In this document: positions 1 through 11,993 of the stretch, piece after piece
Layout: each line of letters opens with the position of its first letter
Numbering within the stretch: position 1 is the stretch's first letter
Source of the DNA: Coprinus comatus
Lineage: Eukaryota; Basidiomycota; Agaricomycetes; Agaricales; Agaricaceae
Assembly (NCBI GenBank): GCA_034638255.1
Contig: JAWPGT010000081.1
Span: 1-64,000, forward strand
Direction of reading: 5' to 3'
DNA: 64,000 nt
Translations under genes and position numbers: made by a program
The notes under the pieces: generated by a model
The model's database searches: none
What the model was told of the DNA's origin: nothing
The model's input: the letters and a program-made list of their open reading frames with translations, nothing else

Positions 1-82
1 GTGTATAAGAAGGCTCTTCAAACTTAAACATAAAATTCAGAACTTGACCACAACTCTACCCATCCCAAATTACTTGTCACCC

Positions 83-1171
83 ATGTCCCCCACTACCCCT
101 ACCATATGTACGTTAGGAGGTCCCGGTGATGGAGACAATGTACCAACATCCCACATGCAATGCACTCCTGGAACAACCAGTGATAAACCTGGCAATTTCC
201 CAATCTACCCTCCTCCTCATAATTTCAATGACGATGAACGTTTGGTATATACTTACGCATCGTTTCTAGAAGACCCAGTCATTTCACTTTCCAGTTGGTC
301 TCTTTCTGTTCAAATTCCTATCCCAGAAATCGAACAACCGACCCTTCTTGGTTTAAACTATATGATCAAGTATGCGACGACATTCGATACTAGAAATTCA
401 ACGATTCAAACTGATACGATTCTTACCACTCACGCCTTACCTGAAGGGATACTCACTCAGGAATTTAATTTTTCGGGGGTGTACAAGTTAAAAGATGGTG
501 CTGGTAGTAGGGTGGGTTATTGTCCTTTGATGGTTGATCATGAAAAGGCATTAAGGCTTTCGACTTTACTTGCCGTTAAATTGAATGGGAGAGACGAGAA
601 TTGGAATCATTATATTGATAATCAATATATTACTCCCAAGGTTTCTGTTGAATCTGGAGCTGGAGTGAATCTTTATGTCGTATTCCACGTTTGTGAGTAT
701 CCGAGTGCTAGTACCCTTAGGAGCCTTTGTGTCGAGGCTTCTGCCATTTGGATAAAGGGGGGAGAAAATCGCAAGGCGAGGGAAGAGGAGAAGAGGAAGA
801 GGAAAGAGGAAGAGGCAATTAAGGCACAACTTGAGTTAGAGAGAAGGACCAGGGAAGGAGAGGAGAGGAAAGCAAGGAAAGAGGAGAAAGAATGGAAGGA
901 ACGAGAAAGCCGAATGAGAGAAGAAAGAACGTCAGGAGTAGAAGAAAGAACGGCAGGAGTGGAAGAAAGAACGGCAAGAGTAGAAGAAAGAATGGCAAGA
1001 ATAGAAAAAAAGCTTTGGAGGGATGTGGATAAAGTGTGGAAGGAAGGAGATCAATCGAAAGAGGTGGACATTTTATGGAAAGAAGAAGAGAGACAGGCTA
1101 AAAAAAATGAGACAGGAGCCGAACTGGACCAGCTATGCAGAAACGAATCGATAAAAAGATGGCCGAGTTGA
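83..1171 (+). CDS. Unrecognised protein with C-terminal charged coiled coil
   Basis: I do not recognise the family. From the ATG at 83 the product is about 362 residues. The first ~225 residues look globular, with a Pro/Thr-rich start and a segment containing the words ERLVYTYASFLEDP and WNHYIDNQYITP. From about residue 232 to the end it is extremely rich in Glu, Lys and Arg and should form a long helix or coiled coil. Near residues 280-310 a seven-residue unit of the type GVEERTA is repeated about four times; the DNA behind it (919-1005) is a 21-base tandem repeat. The reading frame stays open upstream to base 2, and a possible acceptor (ttcag, 36-40) precedes it, so the gene may have earlier exons outside the window and 83 is only the first in-frame ATG. 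The cellular role is unknown. Confidence 0.55.
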   Translation: MSPTTPTICTLGGPGDGDNVPTSHMQCTPGTTSDKPGNFPIYPPPHNFNDDERLVYTYASFLEDPVISLSSWSLSVQIPIPEIEQPTLLGLNYMIKYATTFDTRNSTIQTDTILTTHALPEGILTQEFNFSGVYKLKDGAGSRVGYCPLMVDHEKALRLSTLLAVKLNGRDENWNHYIDNQYITPKVSVESGAGVNLYVVFHVCEYPSASTLRSLCVEASAIWIKGGENRKAREEEKRKRKEEEAIKAQLELERRTREGEERKARKEEKEWKERESRMREERTSGVEERTAGVEERTARVEERMARIEKKLWRDVDKVWKEGDQSKEVDILWKEEERQAKKNETGAELDQLCRNESIKRWPS

Positions 1172-4100
1172 ATAAGTCATGCTCTAGTGGACTCCCGTTC
1201 AAAAGAATGCCGTGGGTATCAATGCACTGGCGGGAAGCATAGCGTAACCTTCGAAGAGCTCGGTATCTAATACTCGGCTCATGAATAGGAAACGGTGTAC
1301 TATATTTCTTGGTTTCTTATCTGTTTCGATGATCGATGATTAGTAATGTCGGCTGAAAAATATGTAAAATAGAGTCAACACCTATCTACCTCCATCTTTT
1401 TGTATGAAGTGTATTGAATCATTGATGTCGCGAATTTGGTTAATAATATAATGGTTTCTTTTCTCAGAGGAAGGATGAAAATTGTATAGTGCGTGTTCAG
1501 TCGACCATCTGCAAAGATATTTCTCGGGCGGCAGGCTATTGATCAGAAGGAATACTGTTGTTAATCAGTATTACATGACTTTGGGTCGAGAAGTTAGAAA
1601 GAAAAGGCTTTGAGCTCTTCCCATCCTCCGTATCAAACAACTTAACCCAGAACGGCATTCGTCATACAAATACAGATTCAGTGGATGTGAGTGACAACCA
1701 AGTGCCTGTTTATTTAAATCTCACCGATACCATCACACATTCTATATTCTACTATCACGTTCAACTCAGCTGACTTTCATTAACCCTCCCACCCTCTCCT
1801 TAATAACATGCTTAGACACAATCTGATAATTAAAAAGCGGGCTTACCTATCTGTGTATCTAACGTAATAAAACCGGCACACTAGCACGAGTCTGTGACTG
1901 TGTTATTGCCGGATTGCTAACCCTCACCAGTGCTCCAATCACTAAGCATGATTGGCGACAAATTGAACACGACAAAAACAAATGTTCAAGATCATTCAAG
2001 CTCTTGCAAGGCTCTAAACTGGTGACCCGAGTTCTAAATTCCACCAGTAATTATACCAAAAAGACCGGTGTTACTAAGGAAATATGAATTATTCAAATCT
2101 TATTTTTTTATTGTCATAGAACACGAGGCACAAAAAAAACAAAAAACAAACCTCTGGTAATATGATGAGCCTATAGATATACGACTTTCATATAACAGAT
2201 AACATAGATAGAATCGTTCAGGTTAATATCAGAAGTGTTCTAAATTAAGACTAAAGGTCCAAAACGTGGTTAATACCTCGGACTACATCTACATTGGTGA
2301 TCCCTCTAGAACCTATTTAAAAAACCATTACAAAAGCGCTTTACATCAAGGGAAAATTCTAAAAATGAATGGTCAACGAGGCCCACTACTCCATGGACGT
2401 AGACTATAGTATAAAATTAGTGGGTATGTACTATGTAGTGGTAGGGGGTTTCCGAGGGGGTTAATCACCGAAGGTAGGTAGGGTGGTATATGTGATGTAT
2501 CATGAAGTAAGAGAAGCTGTCTTAGGTAGTAAGTCGTACTGAGAACTGCCACTATCATTTGTCAGGACATCGTGTTGCTAGACTTTGAAATTAAATATAA
2601 ACTTTTACTTTTAATATCTAACTCTGAGGATGATGGTTTTCTGTAGACCGGGTTAAGCCTTTTTTTTAATTGTGAGTACATAGTCAGATAGTATATCATG
2701 AAACGTTTGAGTTAAAGTTTTTCGAAAGAGAGTTATTGGATGTAAACCCTCGTGCAAGAAGGATTGTGAGAATCGTTTTTCAAATATTAAAGACTTTTTG
2801 AAGAACCCCAATTAAGGGTAATATATCAGTACTCAATCTCAGCGCTCAGCCTGAGTAACCATATCTTGAAGTGATACAGTAAATAATGTACTGTACATCA
2901 CGCATTCAAGTTGATGATAAGATAAGAATACGGAAACTTCACGCAGCAAGGAGTTGAAAAGTTTCAGTATATCGATATTGATACACCTAAAGCCTGGTGA
3001 GAACGAAGTAACTTTCTACTCGGCTTCCATGTTTCGGAGTTTATTCGATCCTTAACTCTAGATACAGTACAACCTATTCAGCATGAGACTGTATCACCGA
3101 CCTGGGTCAACCATTTACTACACCCGTATACATGTGGTTTCGGAAGCGAAAGCACAAGTTTCCAATAAACTGAACTGGCACAGTCAGCAGCACTTTAGTG
3201 CTTCATAAACAAGTCAATGTTTCTTTGTAAGTTTATGAATTTGCCTCATGATGAGCAAGTGCGTTTAGGTGCTTTATTGGCGTGATACTCATTTGAAGGG
3301 ACAAAGTACCACTTAAGTTTCAGTATCTCCACGGATTCACCTCAGAACCTTCAGCTTCTTTTTATATAAGTAACACCGGAATGTAGGTTCCTAAGAATAG
3401 TGTTACAAGTTGGTTAGATCGATCACTGGGTGATGTGTATTACGATTTCTACACTAGATTGACACCGAACTATAACGGGAATGTGCATTAATTTGTACTT
3501 CCGTGATGTCAAGCTCTTCACGGCTCTTGGATGGAACAAAGAAATTCCAGTGTAGAGGAATTAGTTTGAAGTAATAAATATAATACAAAAGACGTTATGC
3601 GGTTCGCGAAACGAGAGATTTGTTGCCACTTTGAGAAGATGCCGAAAAGGAAAATGATTGATGATACAATATACTCTGGACCAGGTGAACAAGGAGTGGG
3701 GTACAATTAATCAAAAGGGAAAAAATGGTGGAAGTAGTACCGGATTGAGAACTTTAAATCACGCACAGTATGTCTGATACACTCTGAAGAACTCCAGGCA
3801 GAAGGCTCCAGGTGTGAATGGCTAAATGAAGAAACTCGAGGGTCAGGGCGCAAAGTTTTTGATCTTTTCCCTTTGGAGTTCCGAGCCACAGGGAGGTTAC
3901 AAAAAAAGAATTTATGGTCGAGATAACAACAGAAAAAAGGGGACTCAAACGATTTCATTACAATTACCCCTTCATGTGAAAATTTTCTTCGCAATTCTGT
4001 AACCTGGTCAGCTGTTTTAATTTACCGTCCTTGTGTTACGAGAGAAATCTTGTTAGTGTCAGAAGAGCAGGGATTGAACATGCGTTGTTTAGGGTTCTGG

Positions 4101-4555
4101 TTCGTAGTATCAGTTCAGTGATGCCTTGCACCGCCCCTGGTTTGGCCAAGAAAGGCTTTGTACGCCAAGACTTGGGACATAACCAGCCAAGGAGTCGTAA
4201 AAAGCTCTATATATGGGTTTATTTCACTAGCTGAACGTCCCGAGCATCTGTCTGGAGGATTATGAAGAGGACAATGAGTTACGTGGAAGCTAGGGAGGTC
4301 GAGATGATGATAAGTCGAGGTGGAGGAGTGGCACGTGGTTTCTTATTAATACACACCAGGAACATCAATATATATATTGTTCGCCCAGAACGCCGGTTCC
4401 GCGGCTCGCTCAGGTTGCATTTTCTCCACCGTCTGTTGGGCTTCCTTTTAACACCCATCAACGTTCTACTTGGCTCGACGTCCAAGCCGAACACACCTTG
4501 TTCATAGTACTCACAAAATAACGACGTCTGGCCTTGGAGCTATCCCAACAACGTC
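1172..4555. other. Gene-poor interval
   Basis: No gene is supported. Open frames here are short, overlap on both strands and carry no motif I recognise. The sequence is AT-rich with scattered T and A runs. It contains the 3' flank of the coiled-coil gene and the 5' flank of the antiporter gene. Confidence 0.5.
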
Positions 4556-7500
4556 ATGCAGTTCTTTCCTGTCAGTATCTCTTTCTCATTTGTCCAGAAT
4601 AAACACTCACCGGTTCATAGTTTGAAGTAACGGCCCCACATATTATCTATGCCTGCTTAGGAGGTTTTATTGTGCTAGTACGTGTCTGTCTTGTTTCAGA
4701 ACTATTTTTTTCATCAAAGAACATGTATAGTTTGGCATGTTTTCGCTAGTTCTGCGATCACGGGTGAGTCTTGTCGTACATTGCCAAGTCTTGGGCACTG
4801 ATGTGTACATTAGTTGTATATTGGTGAAGCTTGCTGGGCATTTCTATTCGGTGTTATTATAGGTATGTCTCATCTCCAATATCTCAATACTTACAATACT
4901 TACAACATGAAATAGGACCATACTGTGCTGGTATTTTTGATCCACGGTCATGGGGTGACGGTGACGAAGGAACAACTGATACGGTTACACTCGAATTCAC
5001 TCGTGTCGTCCTCGCTATCGGTGTCTTCGCTATTGGAGTTGAATTACCAAAGGCCTACATGGCTCGACATTGGAAGTCTCTGCTCTTTCTCTTGGTTCCT
5101 GTCATGACCTGGGTACGCACGTACACGTTCTCTTATCCCCGCTGTTTGTATTCATGATTTTATATAGGGCTGGTTTGTCTCGGCAGGTCTTATCTACGCC
5201 TTCATTCCTGGTCTCAACTTCCTTTCCAGTCTTGCCGTTGCGGCTTGCTTGACGCCAACAGATCCAATTCTCGCCGCAGCAGTTGTTGGTGGTAAATGGG
5301 CGGATAAACATGTTCCGGCCCACATACGTCATCTTCTAGCTGCAGAATCAGGTTGTAACGACGGAGCAGCCTTCCCCTTCCTTTTTATTGCTCTCTACCT
5401 CCTCCTTGGACATGGTAATACAGGCCATGCAATCAGGGATTGGTTCCTTCTACTATGGCTTTGTGAGTTCCATTTCCCATATTCTGATAAGGATCATATA
5501 TCTTGCTCCACAAACTTATCGCAGACGTTCCTGGTGTGCTGACAATTTATAGATCAGGTCATAGTAGGCATCGTCATAGGTGGACTTCTCGGATTCGCCT
5601 TCCGACATCTAATGAAATTCTGTGAACGACACGACTTGATTGATCGACATTCATACGTCGCACAATATGTTTCGCTCGCAATCTTTACTATTGGAGTTTG
5701 TACCTTGTTGGGTTCTGATGATCTTCTCGCTGCATTTGCATGTGGAACGGCATTTGCTTGGGATGGATTTTTCAATCGACAAACGGAAGAATCAGTATTC
5801 TCATCCGTTATTGATTTATTGTTTAACGTTGCTGCGTTCGTATTTGTTGGTGCTTGGATGCCTTTCAGCTCGTTCCACGATCAAGAGTTGACGCTGACTG
5901 TGTGGAGGTTGCTTGTAATTGCTATCTTGATCTTGATACTGAGGAGATTACCTGTCATGATTGCTTGTACAGGTGGATTCCAGACGTGAAAACGTTTAGG
6001 GAATCACTTTTCGTTGGTCATTTCGGACCAATTGGTATTGGTGTGTTCTTTCTATTCTTTTCTATCACTTTCGTATTAATACTGATACAAAATTACCATT
6101 TTTATAGGCGCAGTGTTTATTTCAACACTAGCAACACAAGTCGTCCATCATAGGCATACAGAAGGCGAATTAGACCATGAACTCGAAATGTTAACGCGTA
6201 CTATTCAACCTATCGTTGCATTCATGGTTCTTTGTTCAATAACCATCCATGGTTTATCAATACCTTCATTCTCACTTGGTAGACGTGTACACTCGGTTTC
6301 GAGGACATGGTCAAGAAGAGAAACTATTGATGGAGCTAATCCAGATTGGACGAATCAAATTACAAGAATTACAAGACCTGATGATGTTGTGATTAATAGA
6401 GATCATGCTGATTTGGAAATGGCTAGAAAAGAAAGCGCGAGGAAGAATAGTGATCATCTTGATGAAATGGAAAAAGGAGAAGTGAGTGTTTATATTTTTC
6501 TAAATTTTATTATTCGATTTTAAAAAAAATTACTATTGGAATTGTTGTGCTGATACAATTTAACAGAATCAATTAAGCCCTGAGAGGATAAAGCAGAGAA
6601 GAGATACAGATGAAGGTAGTGCAGAAACTAAAGTGGCACTTGGTAATTCTTCTGCTCGAGCTTCGTTCACAGAGGTGGATGCGATGGATAGAGGTGAAGG
6701 AGAACATTTGGATACAAGAAGAAGATTAGCTGGTGATTATAGAGAAGAATCACCACCTGATGGTGGAGAGGATTATATGGAATGGGTAGAAGGTGATGCT
6801 ACGGTAATCGAACGAAGATCATTGGGGCATGGAGACGATGTATGTTTTTCTTTTTCTTTTCTCTGTTTTCCAAAAATATGTAGATATTGATTATATTTCC
6901 TTCTAATAGGTCGAGGTTACGGTTGAACGTGATTCACCATCATCATCAATGGAGAGAGGATTTAGCTTACAGTCGATGAAGCGATCCGCGAAGAATGCCG
7001 AAGAAAGGATTAAAGCAAAATGGTCACCAAGACTAAGTAGTCCTGAAACTCCTTCATTAACATCACCTACCCCTCCCGCTCTCGAAAGAACAGTTTCTTC
7101 GCCTCCTGTTGTCATAACGAATGATGAAGATGAAGAATGGGCGTCTGAAAACGATAACAATGAACCAGTTGCCGGTCCCTCTTCAACATCTCAAATTCCC
7201 CCTAAATCCGACAAGAAACGATCAAGGGTTTTTGGAAGAAAAAGACACAAAATATCTCTTCGTCGTGCTGATCCCCGAGTTCATGATGAAAATGATGAAC
7301 CAAGAGGTCGTACAGGTCATGGTACAGCTTTTCCTATAACATCAACTTCCATTTCCTCTCCCGCTGTTGTATCGAGTGGCCATAGTCATGGACACAAACG
7401 AGCTGATAGTGTACCCACTCCTCAAGTTACCATTACAACTCCAGGCGGTGTAGGAGCTTCAAGATCTGTATATGCAAGGCATGGTCATGGAACAAGACCA

Positions 7501-7836
7501 CGTACAGCAGATTCAGGAGCTAGACCTCGTACCGCAGATTCAGTAAGAAATATTAGGTTAGAGAATATTCGAGCTCAAGCTAGTAGACCTCCTACAAGAG
7601 AGGCGTCGCCTTCAAGAAGTGTTAGATTTGTTGATGAACCTTTGAGTCCAGCTTCGTTGGACTTTGCTGGTGGTATGTCGTTGAGTCCTAGGCCTAGTAG
7701 AATTTGGGGATCGTCGGGAACGGGGGACGTTACACCTGGTGGGACGAGAACACCCGAAAGGAGTGCAAGTGCAAGTGGAACGTCAACACCTAAAGACGGA
7801 CTTGAAATTTCTGGTAGTCCTGTTGGATCGAAATAG
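4556..7836 (+). CDS. Plasma-membrane Na+/H+ antiporter, NHA1/Sod2 type, with one frameshift
   Basis: Predicted monovalent cation/proton exchanger of the fungal CPA1/NHA1 family, which exports Na+ or K+ across the plasma membrane. Exons read as 4556-4570, 4621-4677, 4731-4763, 4814-4862, 4916-5112, 5168-5462, 5553-6040, 6108-6481, 6567-6839 and 6910-7836, giving about 900 residues. Family marks are YACLGGF near the start, LYIGEA, GPYCAGIFDPRSWG, the transport-site region CLTPTDPILAAAVVGGKWAD, AAESGCNDGAAFPF, and the loop FVGHFGPIGIGAVFIS. About 14 hydrophobic segments are followed by a long Ser/Pro/charged cytosolic tail, as is usual for NHA1 proteins. In exon 7, near 5965, the frame breaks: RRLPVMIA is followed one base out of frame by LYRWIPD, and one missing T in GCTTG would repair it. 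This may be an assembly error or a real lesion. The first donor is GTCAGT. Confidence 0.88.
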
Positions 7837-8500
7837 ACCTAGGTGTTAATGTTGTTGTTGATGTGGTTAATGGGGTTGGTGATGATCGTTGTACTCGCGA
7901 AGGTGTTAACTAAAAACGTTGCGGAAATAGGACCATCCTAGTTTCCTTTTTTTTTCAACTTTCACGATTAGTATCTTTGGTATAATTGACGATATATATG
8001 AATGCGTAATATCGAACCGTATGTATTATACTTGCTACTTGATGATAATCATATGACCATGTTGAGAAATAAAGAATTACTGTCTTTTCTCCCATATAGT
8101 ATGGTCCTCAAGAAACTTAACCTTTAAAGCTTCCACTACTAATCATCGCATCACAGACCACTGTCCGGCAGTAGCATTGAACCAAATTCTAATATCCGCT
8201 CTCGCCCCATTGTACAGTAACCCAAACTCTTTTCGAACATGGAAGCGAAACTGTTCCGAGTCAGGTATCCACATCACGCCTCGTGGCGAGTATAGGTACT
8301 ACTACGTGACTACGTCCGACTTAATTTAACCAGTGAAATTCTACTTTCGAAGGGAAGACCTTGCTTAACGATGACTTGATGTCGGTTCCACAAACTTCAA
8401 TCCAAGCCGTCAATCGATACTAGTAGTAACGGGTTAGAGACGCCGCCGACGTGTTACTTCTTTGAACGACGAGCGTTGATTTATGAGTGGGTTCGAAAGG
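7837..8500. other. Intergenic, 3' flank of antiporter gene
   Basis: No gene is visible. The left part is AT-rich 3' untranslated-like sequence. The right part is the upstream region of the first beta-trefoil-like gene. Confidence 0.5.
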
Positions 8501-8507
8501 TATAAAG
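8501..8507 (+). promoter_or_regulatory. TATA box of first beta-trefoil-like gene
   Basis: TATAAAG lies 165 bases upstream of the ATG at 8666. A 5' untranslated intron (8591-8665, GTAATT to TTACAG) separates it from the start codon, so the acceptor directly abuts the ATG. Confidence 0.6.
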
Positions 8508-8665
8508 GAGGTCTCTGTCAAGATTGAGGATAGTTATAAGCATTGAATACTTCTCTACTAACACCTCAATCATTGAAATCACCACACAAGGTAATTAAAG
8601 GTCATTTTACTGATACTTTCTCAAGTTAATACATAATACATTTGTCCTTATATTTTGCGTTACAG

Positions 8666-9318
8666 ATGGAAAGACCAAGATATCGTGTAGAATCTGCAGC
8701 AGGCGGCTGGGTCAAAAATCTAGGATCAAATTATGATGTCATTGTAGATAACAACAACGATGGTGAATACCAACAGGTATGTATCAAGCACTATGCTTTT
8801 TATTTTAATTTATTCGTTAGTAGTTACTAACAAATTCTTTCTTGAAGTGGGATATCTTCAGAGGCATGCCAGGACTTTACGTTTTCGGAAACTTTGCTAC
8901 AAGGTACTATATTGGTAGACAAGGGGAGTTTGAGCTTGTCAGTGATTCCGAATTTCTCAAGTTTATAAGGTCCCTTATACTATTGTGACTAGGTATGCGC
9001 ACCTGGCGCCTCAATTACAATTGGTCAATGGTCCCTTGAATCTGCCGGCGATGGTTACTCAGCGGTCAGTATCACACCAACTTGATTTCTTTGTCTAACA
9101 TGTTACTTCCTGCCTTTAGATTCATGTTCCTAACGAGGACTTGTTGTGGACTGTCATTAATGGTGACCATGTAAGTCAAGTTAATTCTATTCTTCACTAC
9201 TTCACCAAAGTCATATTACTTATATTATTAATATTTAACTCTTTGTTGTTAGGTCGAACTGAGGCCTGCCGATGGCTCATTGGAGCAGAGATTCCGGTTT
9301 ATCCCAGAATCGGGGTAA
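8666..9318 (+). CDS. Small beta-trefoil-like protein (lectin or I66-type protease inhibitor), paralogue 1
   Basis: Five exons (8666-8776, 8848-8937, 8993-9064, 9120-9170, 9253-9318) encode 129 residues; all four introns lie between codons. There is no signal peptide, as is common for cytoplasmic mushroom lectins and inhibitors. Three spaced motifs (YQQWDI, IGQWSL, EQRFRF) about 35-50 residues apart look like the QxW marks of a three-fold beta-trefoil. The C-terminal block DLLWTVINGDHVELRPADG recalls the basidiomycete serine-protease-inhibitor family I66. Such proteins are usually defensive or developmental, but the target here is unknown. It shares start, splice positions and most residues with the gene at 11279. 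Two donors (after 8937 and 9064) are GTCAGT where the paralogue has GTGAGT or GTAAGC. The fold is an inference; the gene structure is well supported by the paralogue. Confidence 0.72.
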
Positions 9319-11113
9319 TATATTGACATCATCCTGGCATCTTTCTATCTACGACAACTTGTAAATTGATAGCACTACTTGCTACTACTTCCAATAAGTT
9401 TGTACCTGTCGTTAGGAAAATGAAAAATGCCACCTAGGATTCTTGTGTAAGGTTGCCACCTCTTGGTTGCAATGGATCCAAAACTTTTTAAAAGGTCTCC
9501 ATAATACCTTGTAAATATCTAGTTCTTGAACGAACTCTACTGAACTCAAACCATACTAATCAATTATTGAAATATTTGTCAACACCTTATGATATATTTA
9601 TAATTTGAATCATATGATCTTCGAGTCATGGGAAGGATAAAAAGAACCTCTCACCTGAACCAATCGTATCGATATCATTTACACTCTTGAAGTTACCCTT
9701 GCGACTCCTCGCCTAGACTACCAGACTACCTCTCTCACTACAGCATGTCTCGGAATCAGATTAGCCAGAACAACTACAACTCAATCCCTATCGGTGGCAA
9801 TGCATAGTTTATGCATCGAACCCTCTGCAAACCCTTGGGTATTTCCTGGCAGCTCAATCACCCTGGTGTTTTGGCTCGCTCTTTACTATCTAGTAGATGA
9901 GTGGGTCGATAACACATCTGGGGGGGTTTTTGGAGAAGTTCTCTGAGCTGCAAAGACGGAGTATCTTCCCGATTTTCATCCAGTGTTAATCGGGGAGCCT
10001 CTGGACTCTACGCTGGTTATAATATGATCAGTTATGGAAAAATCATCCCTGCCATGAGCTAGGGGTGATATAATATTGCAGTTGGGTTAAAGCCATACGA
10101 GGGGATTCGGTTCAACTTGGAACTAAGAGTCTTATTTCTTGCATTTCTTCGTGGCAGTATCCTTTTCAACAAGAACAATTAGTCAGGGCTTTTCTCAACA
10201 CGATGAGAATGTTAACAGTTTTCATAGGTCAAAACCAAAGACCCATCAACCAAGCCGATTCCCTCAACTCGTGAGTTACGCCATTATGATCTCTGACTGT
10301 ACCTTACACTGACCAGATTTGCCAGCGCTCTATATACATGTTTAATCATCAGCACTCAGCCTTATATTGGTTACAAAATCCACTTTTCAACCTGCCTGAC
10401 GACTCGTATGTATACATTAGGAGAGAATGTCGGGAACACGGTGTCTGCATCCTTCCACAATATTTCAATACCATTCCACCATTCCTTCCAACAACTGATT
10501 CACGAATCTGTTTTCCGACAAATGCCAACCTTCCTTCGAGACTGCCCTTGGCCAAGACTAGCCTTGGCGAGGCTGTAAGCCACACCGTGATGTTAATCAT
10601 TCTTGAAGCTTCATCCTGAGTGTTTTGATCAATAAAACGGTAATAGGTAGGCCGCGCCGAAGAATTCGGATTTCTACATTGGTCTGATTCTTAATCGTTC
10701 ATCCCAATAGTCTTGAGAGTCAATAGAGTTACGCTACCAATGACACAATGTGAGCGTTAACGGTGCTATTGTACATTATAGCATACTTGCGGTATGCACG
10801 TTCAAATACGAGATGTGATATCAATAAAGACATATACATAAATGAGCCCTTAAAAGCGCAGGAGACAATAAATGAGTTGGAGTACAAGGAAGGAATTGTT
10901 ACACATGCCGAAGTTAAATCATAAATACATAGAGCTTCTTCAGTGATATTGATAATGACAGTAACGGTCTGGAACGGTTAACGCAAGGAAACAGGAGATG
11001 CCAGTCTAGTTTCCACGGGCCAATAATGCCGCCGTGTGTGTGTTAACTCCTTCTAAGTAAAAAGTTGACGTCAATACGTACATACTGAAGCTAGTTGACG
11101 TTTAGGCTTGAGG
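9319..11113. other. Spacer between the two beta-trefoil-like genes
   Basis: No gene is supported. One short frame from an ATG at 9744 encodes only 20 residues. A 93-codon frame at 10338-10619 overlaps an antisense frame and has no recognisable motif. I see no third trefoil copy. Confidence 0.45.
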
Positions 11114-11120
11114 TATAAAA
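11114..11120 (+). promoter_or_regulatory. TATA box of second beta-trefoil-like gene
   Basis: TATAAAA lies 165 bases upstream of the ATG at 11279, the same distance as in paralogue 1. A 5' untranslated intron follows (11204-11276). Confidence 0.62.
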
Positions 11121-11278
11121 TAGGTCGAGGATTCAGAACTTCATCCTCAACTACCCACCTTAACGTACTACCTTACTTCGACAACTCTTGAAACTTGATA
11201 AAGGTAAACATTCCTTTACTATCGTTATCCCGTATCACATAACTAACTTTTTTTTTTATCTTGTTTTTGCTTTTAGAA

Positions 11279-11993
11279 ATGGCAGAAAGACCAAGATATC
11301 GTGTAGAATCCGCCGCAGGTGGTTGGGTCAAAAATCTAGGATCCGATGACGAAGTCATCATTGACAACAATAACGTTGGTGAATATCAACAGGTATGTTA
11401 CGTGCAATAACTAGTTTCTCTATCTCTTGACCATTACGGTCCATATAACTTCCAAGACTCATTATTTCTCTTCCCCCGTGTTTAACAATTAGTGGGATAT
11501 CATTAGAGGAATGCCAGGATTTTATGTCTTTTCGAATTTCGCGACTAGATATTATATTGGTAGACAAGGAAGCAATGAACTTGTGAGTGATCGGTTTCTT
11601 TTCTTTCTTTGCTTTTTTTCCTCTTGTTTGAGTTTAATGTAACATGAATGTTTAGATCTGCGCACCTAATGTTCCAATTATTCAATGGTCTCTTGAAGCG
11701 TCCTCTGTTTGGGGTTACTCAATTGTAAGCCCTCAATTTTTTTCTTTCTTGTTAAAATCAATTTAAAAAAAAAATTATTGACTGTTTAGATTCGTGTAAG
11801 AGATGAAGATTTAGTCTGGACTGTGATCGACGGTAACCACGTACGTTTCTCTTTTTTTCTTTATTTATTTTAAAAAAAATCATTACAAAAAAAACGTACT
11901 AATCATCTCTTAAATCATTCAAAGATCGAATTAAGACCTGCCGATCCTACATGTGCTGAACAGAGGTTCCATTGGGTATCCGAATCAACTTAG
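11279..11993 (+). CDS. Small beta-trefoil-like protein, paralogue 2
   Basis: Five exons (11279-11392, 11493-11582, 11656-11724, 11790-11840, 11925-11993) encode 130 residues. The protein opens MAERPRYRVESAAGGW and is closely similar to the product of 8666-9318. The intron positions are identical, so the pair arose by DNA-level tandem duplication about 2.6 kb apart. The QxW-like marks are YQQWDI, IIQWSL and EQRFHW. The block DLVWTVIDGNHIELRPAD is conserved, while the residues between the marks (for example CAPNVPIIQW against CAPGASITIGQW) differ in length and sequence, the pattern expected for binding loops. The last acceptor is AAAG, weaker than its counterpart. No signal peptide is seen. The molecular target is unknown; lectin or peptidase inhibitor are the two likely roles. 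Confidence 0.72.

Noticed and set aside
919..1005. A CRISPR-like repeat array
   Set aside because: Repeats are contiguous 21-base coding units without spacers.
3707..3994. Short minus-strand genes in the 1.2-4.5 kb interval
   Set aside because: Overlapping frames with biased, non-conserved composition; no recognisable domain.
5915..5972. An intron explaining the antiporter frame change
   Set aside because: The only GT..AG pair (GTAATT to TGTACAG) would delete a conserved membrane segment and still leave the wrong phase.
10338..10619. A 93-codon plus-strand gene
   Set aside because: It is mirrored by an antisense frame, has no motif or paralogue, and no clear promoter or intron structure.
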